Below are positions 28,163-36,239 of a DNA stretch of 64,000 nucleotides, piece by piece. How positions within the stretch are numbered: position 1 is the stretch's first letter; the number at the start of each line of letters is the position of its first letter. A program made the translations under genes and the position numbers. The notes under the pieces were generated by a model, which saw only the letters and a program-made list of their open reading frames with translations, did not search any database and was not told the DNA's origin. Source of the DNA: Chelatococcus composti (GTDB taxonomy: Bacteria; Pseudomonadota; Alphaproteobacteria; Rhizobiales; Beijerinckiaceae); NCBI RefSeq assembly GCF_014201415.1, contig NZ_JACHEH010000004.1, forward strand, positions 434,001-498,000, in the 5' to 3' direction.

Positions 28163-29050
28163 ATGTTGCCCAGGTTCCGGTTGTCCCCCCTCGCCGCCAT
28201 GCTCGCATGCGGCCTCGCCTTGCCGGCAGGGTCCGCTGGAGCGCAGACCGTCATCTATGGCACCAGCACCCGTGCGCCCCTGCCGACAGTGCGGGTGATC
28301 CAGGCGCCTCGCCCGCAGGAGATGGCGGCGGCCACTCGGCAGCAGGTGCGCCAGACCAATCTCGGCGGCGGATTCATCGAGCTGCTGGTGACGGGCCGCA
28401 CGCCGACGGCCGCATCCCGGAGCCTGCAGCCGGCGCGCGCCACCGCCCCGTCCTCGGCCGGCGCCGCGAGGCTTTACGCGGTCCCGCCGGTCGATCCGCT
28501 CGATGCGGCGCTCGGCAACGCCCCGTCGCCCGAACGCCGGCCGTCGCGGAACGTGCGCCACGCCGCCCTGCCGGACGCGACGGAGCTGCAGCCCGCCCGC
28601 GCGCCCGAGCCCCGCTATGCGCGGCAGGTGGTGGACTACAAGGGGCCGCACAAGCCGGGCACCGTCGTCGTCGATACGGCCAACCGCTTCCTCTACCTGG
28701 TGCAGCCCGGCGGCAGGGCCATCCGCTACGGCATCGGCGTCGGGCGACAGGGCTTCTCCTGGCGGGGCACGCAGCACATCAGCATGAAGCGCGAGTGGCC
28801 CGACTGGCGCCCGCCGGCGCAGATGCTGAAGCGACGGCCCGACCTGCCGCGCTACATGCCCGGCGGGCCGAACAACCCGCTCGGCGCGCGCGCCCTCTAT
28901 CTCGGCAACACGCTCTACCGCATCCACGGTACCAACGAGCCGCACACGATCGGGCGCGCCGTCTCGTCGGGCTGCATCCGCATGCTGAACAAGGACGTGA
29001 TCGACCTCTACAACCGCGTCCGCATCGGCACGAAGGTGGTGGTGACCTGA
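28163..29050 (+). CDS. L,D-transpeptidase (YkuD family)
   Basis: 295 residues with a signal peptide (RLSPLAAMLACGLALPAG, cleavage around AGA-QT). After a Pro/Ala-rich linker (about 30-150) the YkuD catalytic domain runs from VVDYKGPHKPGTVVVDTANR to the end. The catalytic signature is complete: His255 in I-H-G-T-N-E-P and Cys271 in S-S-G-C-I-R-M. The enzyme acts in the periplasm, forming 3-3 peptidoglycan crosslinks or anchoring outer-membrane proteins to peptidoglycan. Which of the two cannot be told by sequence. It is divergent from cheZ and converges on the patatin gene. Confidence 0.93.
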   Translation: MLPRFRLSPLAAMLACGLALPAGSAGAQTVIYGTSTRAPLPTVRVIQAPRPQEMAAATRQQVRQTNLGGGFIELLVTGRTPTAASRSLQPARATAPSSAGAARLYAVPPVDPLDAALGNAPSPERRPSRNVRHAALPDATELQPARAPEPRYARQVVDYKGPHKPGTVVVDTANRFLYLVQPGGRAIRYGIGVGRQGFSWRGTQHISMKREWPDWRPPAQMLKRRPDLPRYMPGGPNNPLGARALYLGNTLYRIHGTNEPHTIGRAVSSGCIRMLNKDVIDLYNRVRIGTKVVVT

Positions 29051-29066
29051 CGGGCAGCCTGATCTC

Positions 29067-29912
29067 TCAGGCAAGCGTCTCGAACGCGGCAGCGATATCG
29101 CGCTTGAGCCCGTCCTTTGAAAGGTCGGCGGCAGCGAGGATTGCCCTTGCCTTGAAGAAGTCGAGCCCGCGGAAGGTGCCGACCGCGGGCCGCACCATGA
29201 TGTGCGGCGGGCCGGAGGCGAGTTTGCCCGCGACGATGGCCGCCTGCATGATGTGCGAGGCGCCGAACATCGTCTCGACGGGATCGGGCACGCCGTCCGT
29301 CTCGCGAGCGGCGCCGCCCACGACATCGACGGCGATGACGAGGTCAGCCCGCGGCAGCAGATGGTCGAAGGGCAGCGGATTGGTCGCGCCGCCGTCGATA
29401 AGGACGCGCCCCCCGAGGACGACGGGCCGCACCAGCCCCGGGATGGCCATGGAACCGGCAACCGCCGAGACGAGCGCCCCCGAGCCGATGACGACTTCCG
29501 ACCGCGCGTAGTAATCCGTCGCCACCACGAGGAGCGGCACGGCGAGGTCCTCGAAACGCTCCGGCACACTCTGCGGCCAGAACAGGTCGAGGAACTTCTC
29601 GCCGTCGATCAGCACCGGATTGACATGGCCGCGCGCGAAGATCTGCGACAGGCGGCCGACGCGGGCGTGCAGCAGGCGGGTGAACACCGCCGTGCGATCA
29701 CGCAGCATGTCCGTCACCTGCCGCCGCATGTCGCGCCCGCTGAGACCGGCGGCATAGGCGGCGCCGACGATCGCCCCCATCGACGTGCCGGCGACGACTG
29801 CCGGGCGCAGGCCGAGCTCGTCGAGAACCTCGATGACGGCGATATGGGCGAGACCGCGCGCCCCGCCCCCGCCGAGCGCGAGGCCGATCGAAGGACTGGA
29901 CGCCGCCGTCAT
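29067..29912 (-). CDS. Patatin-like phospholipase family protein (RssA-like)
   Basis: 281 residues. The oxyanion motif GGGGARG (residues 14-20), the nucleophile Ser44 in G-T-S-M-G (42-46) and the Asp173 in L-I-D-G-G (171-175) make the Ser-Asp dyad of patatins complete. No signal peptide. RssA-type proteins are predicted acyl hydrolases; the physiological lipid is unknown. The gene follows the omega-aminotransferase gene on the same strand with 37 bases between, which suggests one transcript, and converges on the L,D-transpeptidase gene. Confidence 0.9.
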   Translation of the reverse strand: MTAASSPSIGLALGGGGARGLAHIAVIEVLDELGLRPAVVAGTSMGAIVGAAYAAGLSGRDMRRQVTDMLRDRTAVFTRLLHARVGRLSQIFARGHVNPVLIDGEKFLDLFWPQSVPERFEDLAVPLLVVATDYYARSEVVIGSGALVSAVAGSMAIPGLVRPVVLGGRVLIDGGATNPLPFDHLLPRADLVIAVDVVGGAARETDGVPDPVETMFGASHIMQAAIVAGKLASGPPHIMVRPAVGTFRGLDFFKARAILAAADLSKDGLKRDIAAAFETLA

Positions 29913-29949
29913 CGTCGCATCCCGACATTCTGACGGCGGCGCGAAAGCA

Positions 29950-31293
29950 TCAGGCGACCGCCCGGATGACCTTGCCGAGCCTGTCGGCGATGGCGCCGAT
30001 GTCGGACTCGGTCAGGATGAGCGGCGGCGAGACGGCGATGGTGTCGCCGGTCACGCGGATCATGAGGTCGAACTCGTGGAAGGCGCGATCCATCGCCTCG
30101 AAGGCGCGCTTGCCCGGCGCATCCTTGGCGGGCGCCAGGTCGATGGCGCCGACGATGCCGAGGGTGCGGATGTCGAGCACGCCCGGCAGGTCCTTGAGCC
30201 CGAGCATCGCGTCCGCCCAGGCGCCTTCGAGCGCGCGGGCACGCTCGAAAAGCCCCTCGTCGCGGTAGACGTCGAGCGTGGCCAGACCGGCGGCGCAGGC
30301 GAGCGGATGGGCCGAGTAGGTATAGCCGTGGAACAGCTCGATGACGTGCTCCGGCCCCTGCATGAAGGCGTCGTAGATGCCCTTGCGCACGAGCACGCCG
30401 CCCATGGGCACGGTGCCGGAGGTGACGCCCTTGGCGAAGGTGATCATGTCCGGCACGACGCCGTAGCGCTCGGCCGCGAAGGCGAAGCCGAGGCGGCCGA
30501 AGCCGGTGATGACCTCGTCGAAGATGAGCAGGATATTGTGCTTGTCGCAGATCTCGCGCAGGCGCTGCAGGTAGCCCTTCGGCGGCGGCAGAACGCCGGT
30601 GGAGCCGGCCATGGGCTCGACGATGACGGCCGCGATGGTCGAGGCGTCATGCAGGGCGATGATGCGCTCGAGCTCGTCGGCAAGATGCGCGCCCCACTCC
30701 GGCTCGCCGCGCGAGAAAGCCTGCTTCTCGCGGTTGTAGGTGTGCGGCAGGTGGTCAACGCCCGTCAGCAGCGAGCCGAAGAACTTGCGGTTCGGCACGA
30801 TGCCGCCGACGGAAATGCCGCCGAAGCCGACGCCGTGGTAGCCGCGCTCGCGGCCGATCAGGCGCGTCTTCGAGCCCTTGCCCGTGATGTTCCAGTAGGC
30901 GAGCGCGATCTTGAGGGCACTGTCGACCGCCTCCGAACCCGAGTTGGCGAAGAAGACATGGTCGAGGTCCCCCGGCGCGAGCGCGGCGATGCGTGCCGCG
31001 AGCGCGAAGGCCTTCGGCTGTCCGAACTGGAAGGCGGGGGCATAGTCGAGCTCGCCGGCCTGCGCCTGGATGGCGGAGACGATCGGGTCGCGGTTGTGGC
31101 CGGCGTTGCAGCACCACAGCCCGGCCGCACCGTCGAGCACCTTGCGGCCGTCAGCCGTCAGGTAGTGCATGTCCTTGGCGCCAGTCACCATGCGCGGCTT
31201 CTTCTTGAAGGCGCGGTTGGCGGTGAAGGGCATCCAGAACGCTTCGAGGTCGTTCGGCGCAAGGGCGTGGTCGTGGGCGGCAGAGGCAGACAT
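29950..31293 (-). CDS. Class III omega-aminotransferase, beta-alanine--pyruvate type
   Basis: 447 residues. A PLP-dependent class III aminotransferase: the PLP lysine is Lys288 in I-T-F-A-K-G-V-T-S-G and the pyridine-binding Asp is Asp259 in L-I-F-D-E-V. The N-terminus (EAFWMPFTANRAFKKKPRMV) and WCCNAGHNRDPIVSAIQAQ plus RERGYHGVGFGGISVGGI are typical of the omega-amino acid:pyruvate group, which transfers the amino group of beta-alanine, other omega-amino acids or amines to pyruvate. The exact substrate is inference. It is divergent from the HAD-hydrolase gene and upstream of the patatin gene. Confidence 0.9.
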   Translation of the reverse strand: MSASAAHDHALAPNDLEAFWMPFTANRAFKKKPRMVTGAKDMHYLTADGRKVLDGAAGLWCCNAGHNRDPIVSAIQAQAGELDYAPAFQFGQPKAFALAARIAALAPGDLDHVFFANSGSEAVDSALKIALAYWNITGKGSKTRLIGRERGYHGVGFGGISVGGIVPNRKFFGSLLTGVDHLPHTYNREKQAFSRGEPEWGAHLADELERIIALHDASTIAAVIVEPMAGSTGVLPPPKGYLQRLREICDKHNILLIFDEVITGFGRLGFAFAAERYGVVPDMITFAKGVTSGTVPMGGVLVRKGIYDAFMQGPEHVIELFHGYTYSAHPLACAAGLATLDVYRDEGLFERARALEGAWADAMLGLKDLPGVLDIRTLGIVGAIDLAPAKDAPGKRAFEAMDRAFHEFDLMIRVTGDTIAVSPPLILTESDIGAIADRLGKVIRAVA

Positions 31294-31533
31294 CGTGACT
31301 CCCGTTCGGTTCCGGCCTCGGGAAGACGGACATCCCGGGCCTGTATGCCGGACAGGCTATCAAGAGCCGCGCCCGAGAGGAACATTCGAACGGGAGCCCT
31401 CCCATGCAACATACGCTGGCCGCGCAGCCCGGCTGCGCTTGACACAGCTGGCGCACGGCATTAGCGGCGGAACCTCCGCCCCGCTCCCCGAGAGTGGTCT
31501 GCCGCCCCGAGCGTCCCAGGAGTCCTCCCGAAC

Positions 31534-32415
31534 ATGACCGACCGGCCAGCCTCCCCGCCTCCGATCATCCAGGGACTACGGACGATCTGCGATCGCTATG
31601 ACGTCATCCTGTGCGACATCTGGGGCGTGCTGCACAACGGCGTGGAGGCCTTCGCAGCAGCCGGCGAGGCGCTCATGGAGTTTCGCCGGCGCGGCGGGCA
31701 GGTCGTGCTCGTCTCCAACGCCCCACGGCCGAACAGACAGGTGCTGGCGCTGCTCGACAGCTTCGGCATCCCGCGCGAGGCGTATGACGCCGCCGTGACC
31801 TCCGGCGACGTCACGCGCAGCGAGATCGCGGCCCGGCCGGGCGAGCCCGTCCACCACATCGGCCCGGAGCGCGACCTGCCCCTGTTTGACGGGCTCGATG
31901 CTCCGCTCACGACCGCAGCCGAGGCCCGCTACGTGGTCTGCACCGGCCTCGTCGACGACGAGCGCGAGACGCCGGACGACTATGCCGACCTTCTCGCCAA
32001 GATGCAGGCTGCCGGGCTGCCGATGATCTGCGCCAATCCCGACCTGGTGGTGGAGCGCGGAACGACGCTGCTCTATTGCGCCGGTGCCCTCGCAGCGGCC
32101 TATGAGGAGATCGGCGGGTCGGTGACCTATGCGGGCAAGCCGCACAGGCCGATCTACGAGCGCGCCCTCGGCGAAGCGGAGCGGATCCGCGGTGCGAAGG
32201 TGCCCGTCTCGCGCGTGCTCGCCATCGGCGACGCGATCCGCACCGACGTCGCCGGCGCCCACAGCATCGGCGCCGATGCGCTGCTCGTGACGCGGGGCAT
32301 CCATGCTGCCGAGATCAGCCCGCTCGGCGGCAGCCTCGACGAGATCGCCCTCGCTGCCTGGCTCGAGGACGCAACGCACCGCCCGCAGGCGATCATCGAG
32401 AGCCTCGCCTGGTAG
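31534..32415 (+). CDS. HAD-superfamily hydrolase, TIGR01459 type
   Basis: 293 residues of the NagD-like class IIA HAD fold. The first motif is D-I-W-G-V-L-H-N-G with Asp28 as the presumed nucleophile; the usual second Asp of the HAD motif is replaced by Trp30, as is usual in the TIGR01459 family. Motif II is LVSNAPRPN, and the C-terminus has YAGKPHRPIYE and AIGDAIRTDVAGAHSIGAD (motifs III/IV). The substrate is unknown; family members are annotated as sugar or nucleotide phosphatases. It converges on cheY with only 7 bases between the stops. Confidence 0.9.
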   Translation: MTDRPASPPPIIQGLRTICDRYDVILCDIWGVLHNGVEAFAAAGEALMEFRRRGGQVVLVSNAPRPNRQVLALLDSFGIPREAYDAAVTSGDVTRSEIAARPGEPVHHIGPERDLPLFDGLDAPLTTAAEARYVVCTGLVDDERETPDDYADLLAKMQAAGLPMICANPDLVVERGTTLLYCAGALAAAYEEIGGSVTYAGKPHRPIYERALGEAERIRGAKVPVSRVLAIGDAIRTDVAGAHSIGADALLVTRGIHAAEISPLGGSLDEIALAAWLEDATHRPQAIIESLAW

Positions 32416-32422
32416 AAGGCCG

Positions 32423-32806
32423 TCAGCCGCCGCAGACGGCCTCGATCTTGGCCTTCAGCGTCTGAGCGTTGAAGGGCTTGACGATGTAGTTGTTCACGCC
32501 GGCCTTCTTGGCCGCGATGACGTTCTCCGTCTTCGATTCGGCCGTCACCATGATGAAGGGAATGGAACGCCACGCCTCCTCGGCGCGCACCTCGCGCAGG
32601 AGATCGTAGCCGGACATCGGCTCCATGTTCCAGTCGGAGATGACGAGCGCATACTTCTTTTCGCGCATCTTGGCGAGTGCGCTCGGGCCGTCCGGTGCTT
32701 CGTCGACGTCCTCGAAACCGAGTTGGTGCAACAGGTTGCGGATGATGCGAACCATCGCCTGGTAGTCGTCGACGATGAGGATCGGCATCGATAGATCAAG
32801 GGCCAT
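32423..32806 (-). CDS. cheY: CheY-like chemotaxis response regulator
   Basis: 127 residues, a single receiver domain, from the ATG at 32806 (GGAG at 6 nt). All phosphorylation residues are present: acidic pair Asp13-Asp14 in LIVDDY, phospho-acceptor Asp58 in L-V-I-S-D-W-N-M, Thr88 in V-T-A-E and Lys110 in VKPFNAQTL. DWNM and KPFNAQTL are typical of single-domain CheY. The protein would carry the signal from CheA to the flagellar motor and be reset by CheZ. It lies away from any CheA or CheW gene in this window. An upstream GTG at 32848 is in frame but less likely. Confidence 0.93.
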   Translation of the reverse strand: MALDLSMPILIVDDYQAMVRIIRNLLHQLGFEDVDEAPDGPSALAKMREKKYALVISDWNMEPMSGYDLLREVRAEEAWRSIPFIMVTAESKTENVIAAKKAGVNNYIVKPFNAQTLKAKIEAVCGG

Positions 32807-33104
32807 GGTCTGCTCCGGTCTACGGCAACGGCGCATTTTGCCCGCCACGGCGTCCCGACCAGGCTGGCTGAGAAGAAGCGGCTGTCGTCATGCCCCCACC
32901 CTTAGAACGCCCCCTGTTGCGATCAGGTTAATTACATCAAACTCAGTGAAATTTAACACTACCCTTCTGCTTGCGGTGGCCGAAAGTCGCATGGCCCGCT
33001 GCAGCGCAATAAGTAATTATGGTGCATTGCCGCAAAAGGGGCAGAACCCCACCGGCTGCCGCACGGATTCCCCGCATCGGCCGCCGCAGCAGCGGGAAGG
33101 CTTC

Positions 33105-33542
33105 ATGTTGGAGGTCATGCGCAGCTTCTATTTCGAGGACCTCAGCGTCGGCATGCGCGAACGGCTGATGCGGACGGTCATGGAAGATGACGTCACCGGT
33201 TTCGCCAGCGTGACGGGCGATCACAACCCCATCCACATCGACGAGGCCTATGCGGCGCAGACCCGTTTCGGCCAGCGCATTGCGCACGGCATGTTCACGG
33301 CGAGCCTCATCTCCGCCGTCCTCGGCACGCGTCTTCCCGGCCCGGGCGCCATCTATCTGTCGCAGACGCTGCAGTTCCTGGCGCCCGTGCGCATCGGCGA
33401 CGTCGTCACCGCCACGGTCGAGGTGAGCGAGCTCGTGCCGGCGCGGCGGCGGGTGCGCCTGTTCTGCGACTGCGTCTGCGACGGCAAGGCCGTGCTCGAA
33501 GGCGAGGCCTGGGTCGCGGTGCCCTCGCGCGCTGATCTCTGA
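33105..33542 (+). CDS. MaoC-family hydratase (hot-dog fold)
   Basis: 145 residues from ATG 33105 (GGAAGG upstream); an ATG at 33117 is also possible. The hydratase motif is complete: F-A-S-V-T-G-D-H-N-P-I-H with Asp39 and His44, followed by TRFGQRIAHGMFTASLISAV. It adds water to an enoyl-CoA or removes it, as in (R)-specific enoyl-CoA hydratases and MaoC proteins that feed polyhydroxyalkanoate or fatty acid cycles. The small size fits the single-domain type. The gene lies 84 bases upstream of ribF, whose ATG at 33627 I prefer over one at 33546. Confidence 0.9.
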   Translation: MLEVMRSFYFEDLSVGMRERLMRTVMEDDVTGFASVTGDHNPIHIDEAYAAQTRFGQRIAHGMFTASLISAVLGTRLPGPGAIYLSQTLQFLAPVRIGDVVTATVEVSELVPARRRVRLFCDCVCDGKAVLEGEAWVAVPSRADL

Positions 33543-33626
33543 TCCATGCTTGACCAGCCGCCCGTGTTCTTGGCAGGGTCCGCCGCGCCCGTAGCCGGGC
33601 GATCCTGCCTCGATCCGCGAGCGCCG

Positions 33627-34646
33627 ATGCCCTCGAACATTCCGACCGATTCGCCCTTCCTCGCCCGCAACGAATCGTTCGTTCACTGGCATGGAGAGGG
33701 CGACGTGCCAGCCCCGCTGCGGGGTGCGGTGGTGGCTATCGGCAATTTCGACGGGCTGCATCGCGGGCACCGCGCCATCGTCGCGGCAACGGTTGCCCTG
33801 GCGCGCGAACATGCCGCGCCTGCGGCGCTCCTCACCTTCGAGCCCCATCCCAGACGTTTCTTCGCGCCCGACAAGCCGCTCTTCCGCATCACGCCCGCGC
33901 AGGTGAAGGCGCTCGTTGCGGCCCGGCTCGGCCTTGCGGGCATGATCGAGCTGCAGTTTGACGCCGCCCTCGCGGCAACGAGCGCCCACGACTTCATCGA
34001 GCAGCTGCTTGTCGAGCGGCTCGGCGCCAAGGGCGTGGTCGTGGGCCACGACTTCCACTTCGGCAAGGGCCGGCAGGGCACGCCCGCCTTCCTCAGCGAG
34101 CACGGAGCCGCGCTCGGCCTTGCCGTGCGCGTCCTGCCCGCGGTGACGGAGGGCGGCGAGGTCGTGTCCTCGAGCGCCATCCGGGCGAGCCTCGCCGCGG
34201 GCGACATCGCCCGGGCGAACCATCTGCTTGGTTACCGCTGGCTCGTGCAGGCCGATGTGCGCCACGGTGACAAACGTGGCCGCGATCTCGGCTATCCCAC
34301 CGCCAATCTCGCGCTCGATCCTGAGTGCGGGCTGCGCCACGGCATCTATGCGGTGCGCGCCGCTGTGGACGGCACCGTCCACACAGGCGTGGCGAGCTTT
34401 GGGCGCAGGCCAACGTTCGACAATGGCGCACCGCTGCTCGAGGTGCACCTGTTCGACTTCCGCGGCGACCTCTACGGCCGCACGATGAATGTGGAGTTCG
34501 TCGCCTTCCTTCGCCCGGAGGAGCGTTTCGCCTCGGTCGAGGCGCTCGTGGCGCAGATGGACCGGGACAGCGCCGAGGCGCGGCGCCTGCTGCAGGAGGG
34601 TATCAGCGGTGTGCCCTCGCTGCTCGATTCCCCCCAGTCTTTCTGA
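33627..34646 (+). CDS. ribF: Bifunctional riboflavin kinase / FAD synthetase
   Basis: 339 residues from ATG 33627; the frame is open to 33546 but the first 27 codons do not look family-like. The N-terminal nucleotidyltransferase domain has GNFDGLHRGHRAIV and LTFEPHPRRFF, then VVVGHDFHFGKGRQG and SSSAIRASLAAGD; the C-terminal flavokinase domain has GYRWLVQADVRHGDKRGRD, GYPTANLAL and the ASFGRRPTFDNGAPLLEVHLFDF region. The protein makes FMN and FAD from riboflavin in the cytosol. No FMN riboswitch is visible upstream. It sits between the MaoC gene and the MCP gene, without obvious functional link. Confidence 0.94.
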   Translation: MPSNIPTDSPFLARNESFVHWHGEGDVPAPLRGAVVAIGNFDGLHRGHRAIVAATVALAREHAAPAALLTFEPHPRRFFAPDKPLFRITPAQVKALVAARLGLAGMIELQFDAALAATSAHDFIEQLLVERLGAKGVVVGHDFHFGKGRQGTPAFLSEHGAALGLAVRVLPAVTEGGEVVSSSAIRASLAAGDIARANHLLGYRWLVQADVRHGDKRGRDLGYPTANLALDPECGLRHGIYAVRAAVDGTVHTGVASFGRRPTFDNGAPLLEVHLFDFRGDLYGRTMNVEFVAFLRPEERFASVEALVAQMDRDSAEARRLLQEGISGVPSLLDSPQSF

Positions 34647-34727
34647 TGCCGAAAAGGCTCGATTGCACCAATCCTTAACCCGTCTCGGCAAGGATCGCAG
34701 CGTTACAGACCGCCGATTGCCGAGACG

Positions 34728-35972
34728 ATGCACACGACGCCTTTTTCCCAGATCTCCCTCGACAAGCACTATTCATTGGTTTTTCGCGCCGGCGGTTTCT
34801 TTCTCGGGACCCTCGCCATTCTCGCGGTCCAGCACGCCATCGCTCTGGAAAGCGACGAGCAGCTCCTGCTCGTGCCGCTGGCCGCAGCCGTTCTCATCAC
34901 GCTTGTCGGGATCGGTTTCGCGCCGCGCCCGCCCCGTTCGCGGGTGATGCTGGACGACGCGCTCGCACGCCTCGCCGAAGGCAGGCTCGACATTGCCGTG
35001 CCGCACGTCAACGACGACGGTGCAACCGGGCGGACGGCACGCGCGGTGGAGGAGTTGCGCCGGCGGCTCATCGTGGCACGCCAGCAGGAGAGCGAGCTGA
35101 CGACCCTGCGCGCCGAGGTCACGACGCTGCGCGACGAGCGGGCCCGTGTCCGCGACAAGGACCAGGCCAACCTGGCGCAGGCGCTGGACTACATCAAGGG
35201 CCGGGCGAACCAGCTCAGCGCTGAGCTGGAGACGCTGCGGCATCAGGTGTCTCTCTCGCTGGAGGCGGGGCGCCGCCCGGCGCGCCGGCCGCTGAATGGT
35301 GGCGTCCAGACCGCGGCAGCGGCAGCCGTCGAGCTGACGAGCTCTATCTCGGAGATCGGCCGCCAGCTGCGGCAGGGCTCGAGCATCGCCGCCCGCGCCG
35401 TGCGCGAGGTACAGGCGACGAGCGAGCTCGTCCGGGCGCTCGACAAGTCGAGCGCGAAGATCGGCGAGGTCATCACGCTTATCACGGCCATCGCCGAGCA
35501 GACGAACCTGCTTGCGCTCAACGCCACCATCGAGGCGGCCCGCGCGGGCGAGGCCGGTCGCGGGTTCGCCGTGGTCGCGCAGGAAGTCAAGGCCCTCGCC
35601 AACCAGACCGCCCGCGCCACGGACGAGATCCGCGACCAGATCGTCGACATGCAGGCCGCGACGGCCCAGGCTGTCGAGGCCATCGAGACGATCTCGGGCA
35701 CCATCGCCTCGATCGACGCGATGACCGTGACTATCGCCGAGGCGGTGAGCCAGCAGAGCAGTGCCACCCAGGAGATCGCCCGCTCCATCGAAGCAGTAGC
35801 AGCAGCGAGTCACGGGCAGGAGCCCGAGGATGCACCGGCCGGCACGGCCGAACGCGACCTTCTGGCCTGCATCGAGCGGCTCGGCGACCTCGTCCGCGAT
35901 CTCGGCACCCAGGCCGGGGCGCTGGCAGGTGAGCCGCGGCCGCCGGTCGAGAGGCAGTTGCGTGTCGCGTGA
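34728..35972 (+). CDS. Methyl-accepting chemotaxis protein without a periplasmic sensor
   Basis: 414 residues. The N-terminus has two close hydrophobic helices (about 20-42 and 46-65) with only a few residues between, so there is no periplasmic ligand domain. Then a HAMP-like linker and a long coiled coil lead to the signalling tip: [20 protein letters not shown] followed by [20 protein letters not shown]. This hairpin docks CheW/CheA. The C-terminal tail (ending [10 protein letters not shown]) lacks a visible CheR/CheB pentapeptide. It may sense an intracellular or membrane signal such as energy state, but the ligand is unknown. A strong terminator follows at 35992. Confidence 0.9.
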   Translation: MHTTPFSQISLDKHYSLVFRAGGFFLGTLAILAVQHAIALESDEQLLLVPLAAAVLITLVGIGFAPRPPRSRVMLDDALARLAEGRLDIAVPHVNDDGATGRTARAVEELRRRLIVARQQESELTTLRAEVTTLRDERARVRDKDQANLAQALDYIKGRANQLSAELETLRHQVSLSLEAGRRPARRPLNGGVQTAAAAAVELTSSISEIGRQLRQGSSIAARAVREVQATSELVRALDKSSAKIGEVITLITAIAEQTNLLALNATIEAARAGEAGRGFAVVAQEVKALANQTARATDEIRDQIVDMQAATAQAVEAIETISGTIASIDAMTVTIAEAVSQQSSATQEIARSIEAVAAASHGQEPEDAPAGTAERDLLACIERLGDLVRDLGTQAGALAGEPRPPVERQLRVA

Positions 35973-35991
35973 TGCCGCGACACGGCGCGCG

Positions 35992-36022
35992 GCCGCCGGC
36001 TTGTGCCGGCGGCTGTTTTGTT
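35992..36022 (+). terminator. Intrinsic terminator after the MCP gene
   Basis: GCCGCCGGC (35992-36000) and GCCGGCGGC (36005-36013) form a perfect 9-bp stem with a TTGT loop, followed by TGTTTTGTT. It lies 20 bases after the MCP stop and ends that transcript before ileS. Confidence 0.85.
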
Positions 36023-36239
36023 CGAAAAGCGGTGGCCTCTTTGTGCAAAGATGCGTAGAAGACGGCCATGACCGAACCTCGATTCAAGCAGCGAATTAAG
36101 GGCCCGGCCTTCGCCTGAGGCACCCGTGAGCGGGTCCCGCGAAGGTCCGGGTTACACGGGGCCCGCGCGGGCCCTTCAATGCTTGCCGCAACATCCCGGG
36201 CGCCGCACGCGCGAAGCGCCTACCCGAACCGGCCGATCC

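Noticed and set aside
33543-33626. FMN riboswitch upstream of ribF
   Set aside because: The gap is too short and lacks the conserved FMN-aptamer segments.
36159-36174. GGGCCCGCGCGGGCCC palindrome before ileS as terminator or T-box
   Set aside because: No T run follows and there is no specifier or T-box sequence; the MCP transcript already has a strong terminator at 35992. It may be chance in GC-rich DNA.
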